Below, piece after piece: positions 1-7,147 of a stretch of 64,000 nucleotides of DNA. This stretch comes from Collinsella tanakaei. GTDB taxonomy: Bacteria > Actinomycetota > Coriobacteriia > Coriobacteriales > Coriobacteriaceae. The DNA lies in NCBI RefSeq assembly GCF_030373545.1, contig NZ_JAUDCO010000002.1, forward strand, positions 248,001 through 312,000, written 5' to 3'. Every line of letters begins with the position of its first letter. The stretch's first letter is position 1. The notes beneath the pieces were generated by a model. That model had not been told where the DNA came from. It was given only the letters and a program-made list of their open reading frames with translations, and ran no database searches. The translations under genes and the position numbers were made by a program.

Positions 1-1
1 C

Positions 2-505
2 GAGTGCGGCGGAAGCGGGCGCGTCATCTCCGATCCGTGTCCCGAGTGCGGCGGCAGCGGACGCACGCCGGTGGTCACCGAGGCCGTCATCGAGTTCCCG
101 CCGGACACGCACGACGGCGACATGATCCGCGTGAAGGCGATGGGCCATGCGGGCACCAATGGAGCGGAAGGGGGAGACCTCGTCGGCCGTGCCCGCGTCG
201 CCTCCGAGCGGCTCGAGGGTCCGGCCCGCACGGGTTTTTATCTCATCGGTTTCGCCTTGCCGTTCCTCATCCTGTTCGCGGTGTCGGGCATCGTGTCGCT
301 TGTCACCTTTATCTGCCTGGCCATGGTGGTCTCGGGTATCGTGTCCATCGTGCGCGCCGGCGTGCGCGACCGCTCGCGGCTCTGGTGGAAACGCGGGCTC
401 GAGCAGATCGTCAGCGGATGCGCAAACGGCCTGCTCCTCGCGTTTATCTCGGTGAGCTTCGCCTCGTGCTCGCGCGGCATGATGATGGGCGCGATGCCCC
501 TCTAG
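2..505 (+). CDS. DnaJ-like protein with membrane-spanning C-terminus (5' truncated)
   Basis: The gene enters from the left edge, so only the last 167 codons are visible. They begin in the DnaJ zinc-finger region: two CxxCxGxG units are seen, one partial (ECGGSG) and one complete (CPECGGSG). About 45 residues resembling the first part of the DnaJ C-terminal substrate-binding domain follow. The usual rest of that domain and the dimerisation domain are absent. In their place are two or three hydrophobic segments (visible residues about 78-120 and 135-160) and a short tail ending MMMGAMPL. The protein is therefore probably a membrane-anchored J-protein or zinc-finger relative. A complete DnaJ gene starts 110 bp downstream on the same strand, so the two are tandem paralogues. 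The J domain would lie left of the window and cannot be checked. The DnaJ-type zinc finger is clear; the function is inferred. Confidence 0.7.
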   Translation, partial: ECGGSGRVISDPCPECGGSGRTPVVTEAVIEFPPDTHDGDMIRVKAMGHAGTNGAEGGDLVGRARVASERLEGPARTGFYLIGFALPFLILFAVSGIVSLVTFICLAMVVSGIVSIVRAGVRDRSRLWWKRGLEQIVSGCANGLLLAFISVSFASCSRGMMMGAMPL

Positions 506-615
506 CGGGCAGGACGGTGTGGCCGACGGGGAATGTCTCCGCCGGAAGTTGGGTATATCTGTGGGGCGAGGCCTGCTGCCTCGCGCGATTCACATAACGG
601 GGAAGGAAGTTCGTC

Positions 616-1761
616 GTGGCGGACAAGAGGGATTACTACGAGGTGCTGGGCGTCGACCGCGATGCCGACCAGCGGACGATCAAGCGCGCGTTTTTGAAGA
701 AGGCGCGCGAGGTCCATCCGGACGTGTCGGACGACCCCGATGCCGAGGAGAAATTCAAGGAGGTCAACGAGGCCTACTCCGTTTTGTCCGACGAGCAGAA
801 GCGCGCGAACTACGATCGGTTCGGCTCGGCCGACGGCCCCGGCATGGGCTCGGGCTACGTCGATTTTTCCGACATCTTCGGCGGTATGGGTATGGACGAC
901 ATCTTCTCGTCCTTCTTCGGCGGCGGCGCCTCGTCGAGCCGCGGTCGGGCTCAGCGCCGCAACGGCCGTGACATGGCCATCACGTTGACCGTGACGCTCG
1001 AGGAGGCGGCGAGCGGCTGCACGAAGACGATCAGCTACGACCGCCTTGCCACCTGTGAGGACTGCCACGGCAGCGGCTCTTCCGACGGCGGCGGCGACAA
1101 GCCGTGCCCGCGCTGCCACGGCACCGGTTTTGTCACCACGGTCCAGCGCTCGATCTTCGGCCAGGTCCAGTCGAGCTCTCCATGCCCCGATTGCCAGGGC
1201 GAGGGCACGGTCGTCGACCATCCCTGCGAGATGTGTTCGGGACAGGGCCGCACGCCCACGCACGAGAAGATCGATATCGAGGTGCCCGCCGGCATCGCCG
1301 ACGGACGCCAGCTGCGCGTGCGCGGCTACGGCGAGGCGGGCTTCCGTGGCGCTCCTTCCGGCGACCTGATCGTCAACGTTCACATTGCCGCCCACCAGCG
1401 GTTCAAGCGCTCCGGTGACGACCTGTACGTCGACGTTCCCGTTCCGATGGCCGGCGCCGCGCTCGGCTGCACCGTCGAGGTCGAAGGTATTTTGCAAGAC
1501 GAGCGCATCCAGGTCGAGATCCCTGCGGGAACCCAGCATGGTGACACCGTGACGGTCGACGGGCGCGGCATGCCCCGTTCCGGTGGCGGCGGCGCCCGCG
1601 GCCGCCTTATCGTCCGTGCACTCATCGAGGTTCCGCGTCGGATGAGCCCTGCGGCGCGCGAGGCGCTCGAGCGCTTCGCTCGCGAGATGGGACAGGACGT
1701 GAATGCGCGCAAGACCGTAGGCGATCGCATCCGCGATGCCATCGACGACATTTTGGAGTAA
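616..1761 (+). CDS. dnaJ: Chaperone protein DnaJ
   Basis: Hsp40 co-chaperone that delivers unfolded clients to DnaK and stimulates its ATPase in the cytoplasm. The 381-residue product has the full layout: J domain (about 1-70, HPD in VHPDVS), Gly/Phe-rich linker (about 75-115), four complete CxxCxGxG zinc motifs (CEDCHGSG, CPRCHGTG, CPDCQGEG, CEMCSGQG; about 145-215) and both C-terminal substrate-binding domains. The GTG at 616 is preceded by a GGGAAGGAAG ribosome site and gives the expected N-terminus. It lies downstream of a second, membrane-tailed DnaJ-like gene and 7 bp before mtaB, so it is probably cotranscribed with mtaB. No HrcA/CIRCE or HspR/HAIR operator was recognised in the short upstream gap. 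Its role beside the tandem paralogue is unknown. Confidence 0.95.
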   Translation: MADKRDYYEVLGVDRDADQRTIKRAFLKKAREVHPDVSDDPDAEEKFKEVNEAYSVLSDEQKRANYDRFGSADGPGMGSGYVDFSDIFGGMGMDDIFSSFFGGGASSSRGRAQRRNGRDMAITLTVTLEEAASGCTKTISYDRLATCEDCHGSGSSDGGGDKPCPRCHGTGFVTTVQRSIFGQVQSSSPCPDCQGEGTVVDHPCEMCSGQGRTPTHEKIDIEVPAGIADGRQLRVRGYGEAGFRGAPSGDLIVNVHIAAHQRFKRSGDDLYVDVPVPMAGAALGCTVEVEGILQDERIQVEIPAGTQHGDTVTVDGRGMPRSGGGGARGRLIVRALIEVPRRMSPAAREALERFAREMGQDVNARKTVGDRIRDAIDDILE

Positions 1762-1768
1762 GGGGCCT

Positions 1769-3055
1769 GTGGACAAGCCAACTGCCTGCGTGGTCAACTT
1801 GGGCTGCCGCGTCAATCGCGTCGAGAGCGACCGCATCGCATCCGACCTTGCGGGATGTGGATTTCACCTGGTCGAAGAGGACCGCGCCGAGCTGATCGTC
1901 ATCAACACCTGCGCGGTTACCGGAGAGGCCGAGGCAAAGACGCGCAAGGCGGTGCGCCATGCTCTCTCTCGCGTCTGCGAGCCACAGGTGATCGTGACCG
2001 GTTGCGCGGTCAATCTGCATGCCGAGCAGCTGACGGCGCTCTCCGAGCGCGTCGTCGCCGAACCCCTGAAGACGCGCGTCGCGGCGTGCGCGCAGCGGCT
2101 CTTCTCGAGCGCTCTTGCTGATGACGATGCTGATGATGCGTGCCCGTGGCGCGCGGCGGGTCCCTCTCGCTCGCGCATGGGCATCAAGATCCAAGATGGG
2201 TGCAACAACCGGTGCTCCTATTGCATCGTGTGGAAGGCGCGCGGGCCCGAGCGGTCCGAGGGGGTCGACGAGGTGTTGGCCCAGGTGCGCGCGGCGCACG
2301 ACGCCGGTATCGCCGAGGTCGTCTTGACCGGCGTGAATCTCGGCGCGTACCGGGGGCTTGACGGCTTAGGGCACTCCGTCGACATCGCCGGTCTCCTCGA
2401 TGCGATCCTCGAGCGCACCGATATCGCGCACGTTCGCCTATCCTCCATCGAGCCCATGGATGTCAGCGACGGCCTGCTCGGCCGCATGGCCGCGTCACCC
2501 GAGCGCGTCGCTCCCTTTTTGCATCTGCCGGTTCAGTCGGGGTGCACCTCCACGCTGCAGCGCATGAACCGCCCCTATACGGCTTCCGAGTTCGAGCGGC
2601 TCGCCGACCGCATCCGCTCCATCGTTCCCGCCGCCTCGCTTTCCGGTGACCTGATCGTCGGCTTCCCGGGCGAAGACGATGAAGAGTTCGAGAGCACCCG
2701 TTCGTTCGTTGAGCGCGTCGGGTTCTCCCGTCTGCATGTCTTTCGCTATAGCGCGCGGCCCGGAACGCCCGCTGCGACCATGCCCGATCAGGTTGAGCCG
2801 GAGGTCATGGCTCAGCGCAGCTCGTGCATCCGTGCGCTTGTCGAGCGTACCGCGCGCGAGGATGCCGCGGCGCGCATCGGAACGGTCGAGCGCGCGGTCA
2901 TCGAGTATCCCGGGCGCGCGACGCTCGGCTCGTTCCATCGCATCGTCATCGACGATGCTCCCGACGGCGCCGTCGGTTCACTGGTCGAGGTTGCTATCAT
3001 GTACATGGATGAACAGGGAGTCCTACATGGGCGCATGGGCGCCCAGGACGCCTGA
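1769..3055 (+). CDS. mtaB: tRNA ms2t6A37 methylthiotransferase MtaB
   Basis: Radical-SAM enzyme predicted to add the methylthio group to N6-threonylcarbamoyladenosine-37 of ANN-decoding tRNAs. The 428 residues show the N-terminal MTTase domain with its three cluster cysteines (in GCRVNRVESD, NTCAVTG and VTGCAVN), then the radical-SAM CxxxCxxC in GCNNRCSYC near residue 145, and a C-terminal TRAM-like region. The GCRVN start (rather than GCQMN or GCAKN) is typical of MtaB and separates it from MiaB and RimO. The GTG at 1769, just after the dnaJ stop, is preferred; an upstream in-frame ATG at 1736 would lie inside dnaJ. It is one of three methylthiotransferases in this window. Confidence 0.9.
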   Translation: MDKPTACVVNLGCRVNRVESDRIASDLAGCGFHLVEEDRAELIVINTCAVTGEAEAKTRKAVRHALSRVCEPQVIVTGCAVNLHAEQLTALSERVVAEPLKTRVAACAQRLFSSALADDDADDACPWRAAGPSRSRMGIKIQDGCNNRCSYCIVWKARGPERSEGVDEVLAQVRAAHDAGIAEVVLTGVNLGAYRGLDGLGHSVDIAGLLDAILERTDIAHVRLSSIEPMDVSDGLLGRMAASPERVAPFLHLPVQSGCTSTLQRMNRPYTASEFERLADRIRSIVPAASLSGDLIVGFPGEDDEEFESTRSFVERVGFSRLHVFRYSARPGTPAATMPDQVEPEVMAQRSSCIRALVERTAREDAAARIGTVERAVIEYPGRATLGSFHRIVIDDAPDGAVGSLVEVAIMYMDEQGVLHGRMGAQDA

Positions 3056-3070
3056 GAGCAGGGGAGGAAC

Positions 3071-4081
3071 ATGGATTCGGCGAAGGTCAGGCTGACGGTT
3101 CCCGACGGCGTCGACCCGTCCCGCGTGACGGGCGCCGGCGATGCCGTGCTGCGGGCGGTCGAGGACAACACGACGGCTTCCGTCGTGGTCCGGGGCAATG
3201 CGATCTCGTTGAGCGGAACCCCTGATGAGGTCGAGCTGCTGACCCGTCTGTTCACGCATCTCATCAAACTCGCGTCCGCGGGAGATATGCCGAGCGAGTC
3301 CGATGCGCTTCGTGCGCTCGAGTCGCTGCGTCTCGAGCGCTCCGATATCGCGGGGCTGTCCGACGACATCCTGCTGACGTATCGCGGTCATGCCATCCGG
3401 CCCAAGACGCTCGGACAGAAGCGCTATATCGATGCCATCCGGTCGAACACCGTCACGTTTTGCACGGGACCCGCCGGCACGGGCAAGACCTATCTTGCCA
3501 TGGCAATCGCCATCGCGGCGCTCAAGCGCCATGAGGTCGGCCGCATCGTGCTCACCCGACCGGTCGTCGAGGCGGGGGAGAATCTCGGCTTTTTGCCCGG
3601 TACCCTGCAGGAGAAGATCGATCCGTACGTTCGCCCACTGCTCGACGCGCTGTTCGACATGACCGACATGGAGCGCGCGACCGCCTTGGTCGAGCAGGGC
3701 GTCATCGAGATCGCACCGCTGGCCTACATGCGCGGCCGCACGCTCAACGACGCCATCGTCGTGCTCGACGAGGCGCAGAACACCACGCCCGAGCAGATGA
3801 AGATGTTCCTGACGCGTCTGGGTTTCAACTCCAAGCTCATCATCACCGGCGATACGACCCAGCGCGATCTTCCCGGTCGCCGCGGCGGTCTTACCGATAT
3901 CGAGGAGATCCTCGCGGGTGTTGACGATATCGCGTTCATCAGGCTCCATCGCACCGACGTCGTGCGCCATGCGCTCGTGGGCCGCATCGTCGAGGCCTAT
4001 GACGCCTATGAGGAGGCGCACGGTTCCGACGCCGGCGCGAAGACCCGGAAAGGAGGCGGCCATGGCCGTGCTCATCAGTAA
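3071..4081 (+). CDS. phoH: PhoH-family ATPase (YbeZ/PhoH-like)
   Basis: Cytosolic P-loop ATPase of the PhoH family, associated in bacteria with RNA handling and ribosome maturation together with YbeY. In the 336 residues a small N-terminal KH-like region (about 1-100) precedes the PhoH ATPase domain. Walker A is GPAGTGKT near residue 135 and Walker B is VVLDEAQNT. The sequence GDTTQRDLPG, conserved in the family, follows. The ATG at 3071 has a strong GGGGAGG site. The end of the gene overlaps ybeY by 20 nt, the usual phoH-ybeY coupling. The family assignment is secure; the cellular substrate is not settled in general. Confidence 0.93.
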   Translation: MDSAKVRLTVPDGVDPSRVTGAGDAVLRAVEDNTTASVVVRGNAISLSGTPDEVELLTRLFTHLIKLASAGDMPSESDALRALESLRLERSDIAGLSDDILLTYRGHAIRPKTLGQKRYIDAIRSNTVTFCTGPAGTGKTYLAMAIAIAALKRHEVGRIVLTRPVVEAGENLGFLPGTLQEKIDPYVRPLLDALFDMTDMERATALVEQGVIEIAPLAYMRGRTLNDAIVVLDEAQNTTPEQMKMFLTRLGFNSKLIITGDTTQRDLPGRRGGLTDIEEILAGVDDIAFIRLHRTDVVRHALVGRIVEAYDAYEEAHGSDAGAKTRKGGGHGRAHQ

Positions 4082-4571
4082 CGATGCCGAGCTCGACACG
4101 CTCGTGTCCCCAGATGAGATTGAGGGGGCGGTGGCGTGCACGATGGCTCATGAGGGCATCGCGCGCCCCGTCGAGGTATCGGTCTCGTTTGTCGACGACG
4201 AGGAGATGCGTGGGCTCAACCGCGCCTGGCGCGACATCGACGCCCCCACCGACGTGCTCTCCTTTGAATGCGATTCGCCTTTCGACGAGGATATTCCAGA
4301 AGATGAACCGGTCGAGCTCGGGGACGTGATCTTGGCTCCCGGCGTCATTGCCACCCAGGCCCCTCAGTTTGACGCCACGCCTGCCGAGGAGTGCCGACTC
4401 ATGCTCGTCCACGGCCTGCTGCACCTTTTGGGCTACGACCACCTGAATGACGAGGAGGCGGCCGCCATGGAGGAGCGCGAGGCGGAGATTCTGCGCGAGC
4501 TGGCGCGCCGTCGCGGAGACGATCCGAGTGCGGTTCGCATCGGACCGACCACGCGCCATCACGACGAGTGA
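4062..4571 (+). CDS. ybeY: Endoribonuclease YbeY, rRNA maturation factor
   Basis: Single-strand endoribonuclease with roles in 16S rRNA 3' processing and ribosome quality control. The zinc-binding signature is seen as HGLLHLLGYDH, with three histidines. PTDVLSFE, also typical of the family, is upstream of it. The start at 4062 is set by an AGGAGG site at 4051-4056; longer readings would run inside phoH. The 169 residues match the family length. It overlaps phoH and is followed 12 bp later by the lipid kinase gene and then era, a common bacterial order (phoH-ybeY-dgk-era). Confidence 0.93.
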   Translation: MAVLISNDAELDTLVSPDEIEGAVACTMAHEGIARPVEVSVSFVDDEEMRGLNRAWRDIDAPTDVLSFECDSPFDEDIPEDEPVELGDVILAPGVIATQAPQFDATPAEECRLMLVHGLLHLLGYDHLNDEEAAAMEEREAEILRELARRRGDDPSAVRIGPTTRHHDE

Positions 4572-4583
4572 GCGGAGGCTGTC

Positions 4584-4964
4584 ATGATTCCCGGATCGAA
4601 GAAAGATCACCCGTCGTTTTTGCGCTCCTTCGGCTATGCCATGGAGGGGTTCGTCACCGCGGTGCGGACCGAGCGCAACATCAAGGTCATGCTCGCCCTC
4701 GGCGTGGCGGCCGTCGTCGTCGGCATCGCGCTCCGCATCGATCTGCTCTCCTGGTGCCTGGTCGCGCTGTGCTTCGGCTTGGTGATCTTCGCCGAGCTGG
4801 TGAACACCGCCATCGAGGCTATCGTCGACCTTGCGACCCAGGAGCTCCATCCGCTCGCCAAGCGCGCGAAGGATATCGCGGCAGCGAGCGTGTACACCCT
4901 GTCCATCACCGCCGCGATCGTCGGGATCATCGTGTTCGCACGTGCCCTCGGCTTCATCGCGTAG
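4584..4964 (+). CDS. dgkA: Diacylglycerol/undecaprenol kinase
   Basis: Small integral membrane kinase of the prokaryotic DagK family that phosphorylates diacylglycerol or, in Gram-positive relatives, undecaprenol. The 126 residues contain three hydrophobic helices (about 33-52, 55-72 and 100-122) and the family motif ELVNTAIEAIVDL, with the catalytic-site glutamates and asparagine. An AGCGGAGG-type ribosome site precedes the ATG. It lies between ybeY and era, as in many Gram-positive bacteria, where the enzyme is usually an undecaprenol kinase. Substrate choice is inferred from that context. Confidence 0.9.
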   Translation: MIPGSKKDHPSFLRSFGYAMEGFVTAVRTERNIKVMLALGVAAVVVGIALRIDLLSWCLVALCFGLVIFAELVNTAIEAIVDLATQELHPLAKRAKDIAAASVYTLSITAAIVGIIVFARALGFIA

Positions 4965-4988
4965 ACGACCGACATATCGGAGGAACCC

Positions 4989-6068
4989 ATGGATCAGACG
5001 ACCTACGACGAGCTCGACCTCGAGGCGAACCGGCTCGACGATGAAGGCGCGGTCGAGGACGACGAGATGCTCGAGGAGTTCGATCCCTTCGCGGACATGA
5101 GCGACGAGGAGCTCGATGCGATGGTCGACGCCGCTGAGGCCGCCTCGACGCTCGGGCTTGTCGCGGGCGATACGCCCGAGGGCTTCCGCAGCGGTTTCGT
5201 GGCGCTCGTCGGTCGCCCCAATGCCGGTAAGTCCACGCTGCTCAATGCCTGCATGGGCTCGAAGGTGGCCATCACGTCCCCGGTCGCGCAGACCACGCGC
5301 CGCCGTATGCGGGCGATCGTCGATCGCGACGGGTTCCAGCTCGTCTTCGTGGATACGCCCGGCATCCACAAGCCCAAAGACGGTTTGGGCTCCGAACTCA
5401 ATCGCTCCGCGCTCGCCGAGCTTTCCGATGTCGACGTCGTCGCCTTCCTCATCGATGCGTCCGTTCCCATCGGCCGCGGCGACGAGTGGATTGCCGAGCG
5501 CGTGCGCGCCTCTCGTGCGACCAAGATTCTCGTGCTCACCAAGGCCGACAAGGTCGACCAGGCCAAGATGATGAGCCAGCTCGCGCGCGCCCGCGAACTC
5601 GTCGACTTCGATGACGAGATCGTCGTGTCGTCCACCGAGCACTTCAATGTCGAGCCGTTCATCGAGCTCGTCTCCGAGCATCTCCCCGCCGGTCCTCGCT
5701 GGTATCCCAAGGGGATGGATACCGACACCGACGACGCGACGCTCGTCGCCGAGTTCGTTCGCGAGAAGGTCCTGCTGCGAACCCGCGAGGAGGTGCCGCA
5801 CTCGGTCGGCGTCGTCTGCGACGCCTTCGAGCGCTCCCGCAAGCTCGTCCGCGCCCACGCCACGGTGTATGTGGAGCGCGAGGGGCAGAAGGGCATCCTC
5901 GTCGGGCGTCGCGGCGAGATGATCAAGCACATCGGAACCGATGCCCGGCGCGACCTCGAGCGCCTGTTCGGGCGCAAGGTGTTTTTGGCGCTTGGCGTGC
6001 GCGTTCAGCGCGGATGGCGCGACGATGAGCGCGAGATCCGACGCATGGGTTACGCGTTCGAGGAGTAG
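4989..6068 (+). CDS. era: GTPase Era, with acidic N-terminal extension
   Basis: Ribosome-associated GTPase needed for 16S rRNA maturation and 30S assembly. The G domain has GRPNAGKST near residues 75-83, DTPGIH as G3 and TKAD as G4. The C-terminal KH domain contains GILVGRRGEMIKHIG. The 359-residue product is about 60 residues longer than typical Era. The extra part is an N-terminal stretch dominated by Asp and Glu (about residues 1-62). A CGGAGG ribosome site lies immediately before the ATG at 4989, supporting the long form. The next in-frame ATG is at about residue 28. It is in the phoH-ybeY-dgk-era-recO run. Confidence 0.94.
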   Translation: MDQTTYDELDLEANRLDDEGAVEDDEMLEEFDPFADMSDEELDAMVDAAEAASTLGLVAGDTPEGFRSGFVALVGRPNAGKSTLLNACMGSKVAITSPVAQTTRRRMRAIVDRDGFQLVFVDTPGIHKPKDGLGSELNRSALAELSDVDVVAFLIDASVPIGRGDEWIAERVRASRATKILVLTKADKVDQAKMMSQLARARELVDFDDEIVVSSTEHFNVEPFIELVSEHLPAGPRWYPKGMDTDTDDATLVAEFVREKVLLRTREEVPHSVGVVCDAFERSRKLVRAHATVYVEREGQKGILVGRRGEMIKHIGTDARRDLERLFGRKVFLALGVRVQRGWRDDEREIRRMGYAFEE

Positions 6069-6136
6069 AAGGCGAATCGCTGCGCGTCTGCCTGCATGGC
6101 GTTGGCGGGCGCGCGGTTGGATGTGGTGACTGTCCT

Positions 6137-6889
6137 GTGGCGGGTTCTCGGACATATCGCACGCGCGCGCTCGTGCTCGACAAGGTCAAGCTGAAGGAGG
6201 CCGACCTGATCTTGACCCTCCTGGCCGATTCCGGCCGGCAGATTCGCGCCGTCGCCAAGGGCGCGCGAAAGCCCGGCAGCCGGCTTGCGGCTCGCTGCGA
6301 GCTGTTCTGCACGACCGATCTTCTGCTTGCACACGGGCGCAACCTCGATATCGTCTCGCAAGCCGAGCTTTTAGAGGCCCCGCTCGGGTCGACGCCCACC
6401 TACGAGCGCATGAGCGCGGCGAGCGCGGTGGCCGATATCGCCCGCCTGTGCTGCTACGAGGATGCCGAGGATCCCTACATCTTCTCGATCACCCAGCGTG
6501 CGCTGCAGGTGGTCGGCGACGTTTCGACCGACGCCGTCCACCTGGATATCGTGGTCGCTGCCTACGTGTTCAAGGTGCTTTCGCATCTTGGCTACCGGCC
6601 CGACTTCTCCTCATGCGTGGCTTGCGGCGATGCCGCGGTCAGCTATTTCTCGGCGAGTGCCGGCGGGCTGCTATGCGGTTCGTGCGCCTCGAGCATACCG
6701 GGGGCCGAGCCGGTCGATGCGACCCAGGTGGAATGGCTGCGCGCATGCATTCACGCGCGGTTCGATGAGCTCGCCTCCTCGCCGATCGATGTGACGACTG
6801 CCTCGTATCTGCTCGCCTTGGCCCATCTGTGGGCGGTGACCCACCTTGACGCCCGCCTTCGGGCGCTCGAATTCATGCTCGGGCGGTAA
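6137..6889 (+). CDS. recO: DNA repair protein RecO
   Basis: Recombination mediator that anneals SSB-coated strands and, with RecR, loads RecA. The 250 residues begin with an OB-fold (YRTRALVLDKVKLKEADLI) followed by a helical domain. A probable zinc-binding cluster is present: CVACGD and, about 20 residues later, CGSC. The GTG at 6137 is the best start because the sequence from there matches the usual RecO N-terminus, although no strong ribosome site is visible. It follows era after 68 bp, a conserved pairing. Confidence 0.9.
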   Translation: MAGSRTYRTRALVLDKVKLKEADLILTLLADSGRQIRAVAKGARKPGSRLAARCELFCTTDLLLAHGRNLDIVSQAELLEAPLGSTPTYERMSAASAVADIARLCCYEDAEDPYIFSITQRALQVVGDVSTDAVHLDIVVAAYVFKVLSHLGYRPDFSSCVACGDAAVSYFSASAGGLLCGSCASSIPGAEPVDATQVEWLRACIHARFDELASSPIDVTTASYLLALAHLWAVTHLDARLRALEFMLGR

Positions 6890-6947
6890 TCTCATATCGT
6901 CGTTCGCGGCGACGGTCTCTGCAGCCATGCCGGTGACGCATGGCATG

Positions 6948-6965
6948 ATGATAAAGTTCTATCAT
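6948..6965. promoter_or_regulatory. Palindromic operator-like site 1 upstream of the hydrogenase unit
   Basis: ATGATA-AAGTTC-TATCAT is a perfect 6-bp inverted repeat with a 6-nt spacer. The TGATA-N6-TATCA geometry resembles sites bound by Crp/Fnr-family dimers, although the half-site itself is not a standard one. It lies 183 bp upstream of the flavoprotein/hydrogenase start codon and is followed closely by a related sequence. The binding protein is unknown. Confidence 0.45.
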
Positions 6966-6973
6966 TCCACTTG

Positions 6974-6988
6974 GATAAAGTGTCTATC
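6974..6988. promoter_or_regulatory. Palindromic operator-like site 2 upstream of the hydrogenase unit
   Basis: GATA-AAGTGTC-TATC repeats the sequence of site 1 (GATAAAGT..CTATCATT) 25 bp further on, with one extra base in the spacer. A third, weaker relative (TGATAAAAGTTTATTGA) lies at 7110-7126, just before the ribosome site. Together they suggest an array of sites for one regulator. No further evidence is visible. Confidence 0.4.
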
Positions 6989-7147
6989 ATTTTGGGAGAG
7001 CCCACCGGGTGTCCTTACGGTGAAAGTTCCGTGTGTGCGCTGCGACCTGCACGCTTACGAAGCCGTTCCGTCCGTTTGGAGGTTCGTCGGCTCATTGCGC
7101 CTGTATGCGTGATAAAAGTTTATTGACACGTTCAGAGGGGAGTTTTT

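Noticed and set aside
502-1836. Long antisense reading frame over dnaJ (444 codons, minus)
   Set aside because: It mirrors the codon structure of dnaJ in a G/C-rich genome, has no ribosome site or recognisable domain, and overlaps a clear gene fully. Similar long antisense frames at 3939-6155, 16136-18106 and 20525-22609 are rejected for the same reason.
7123-7128. TTGACA just before the flavoprotein gene as a -35 element
   Set aside because: It lies only 19 bp before the start codon, which leaves no room for a spacer, -10 and ribosome site.
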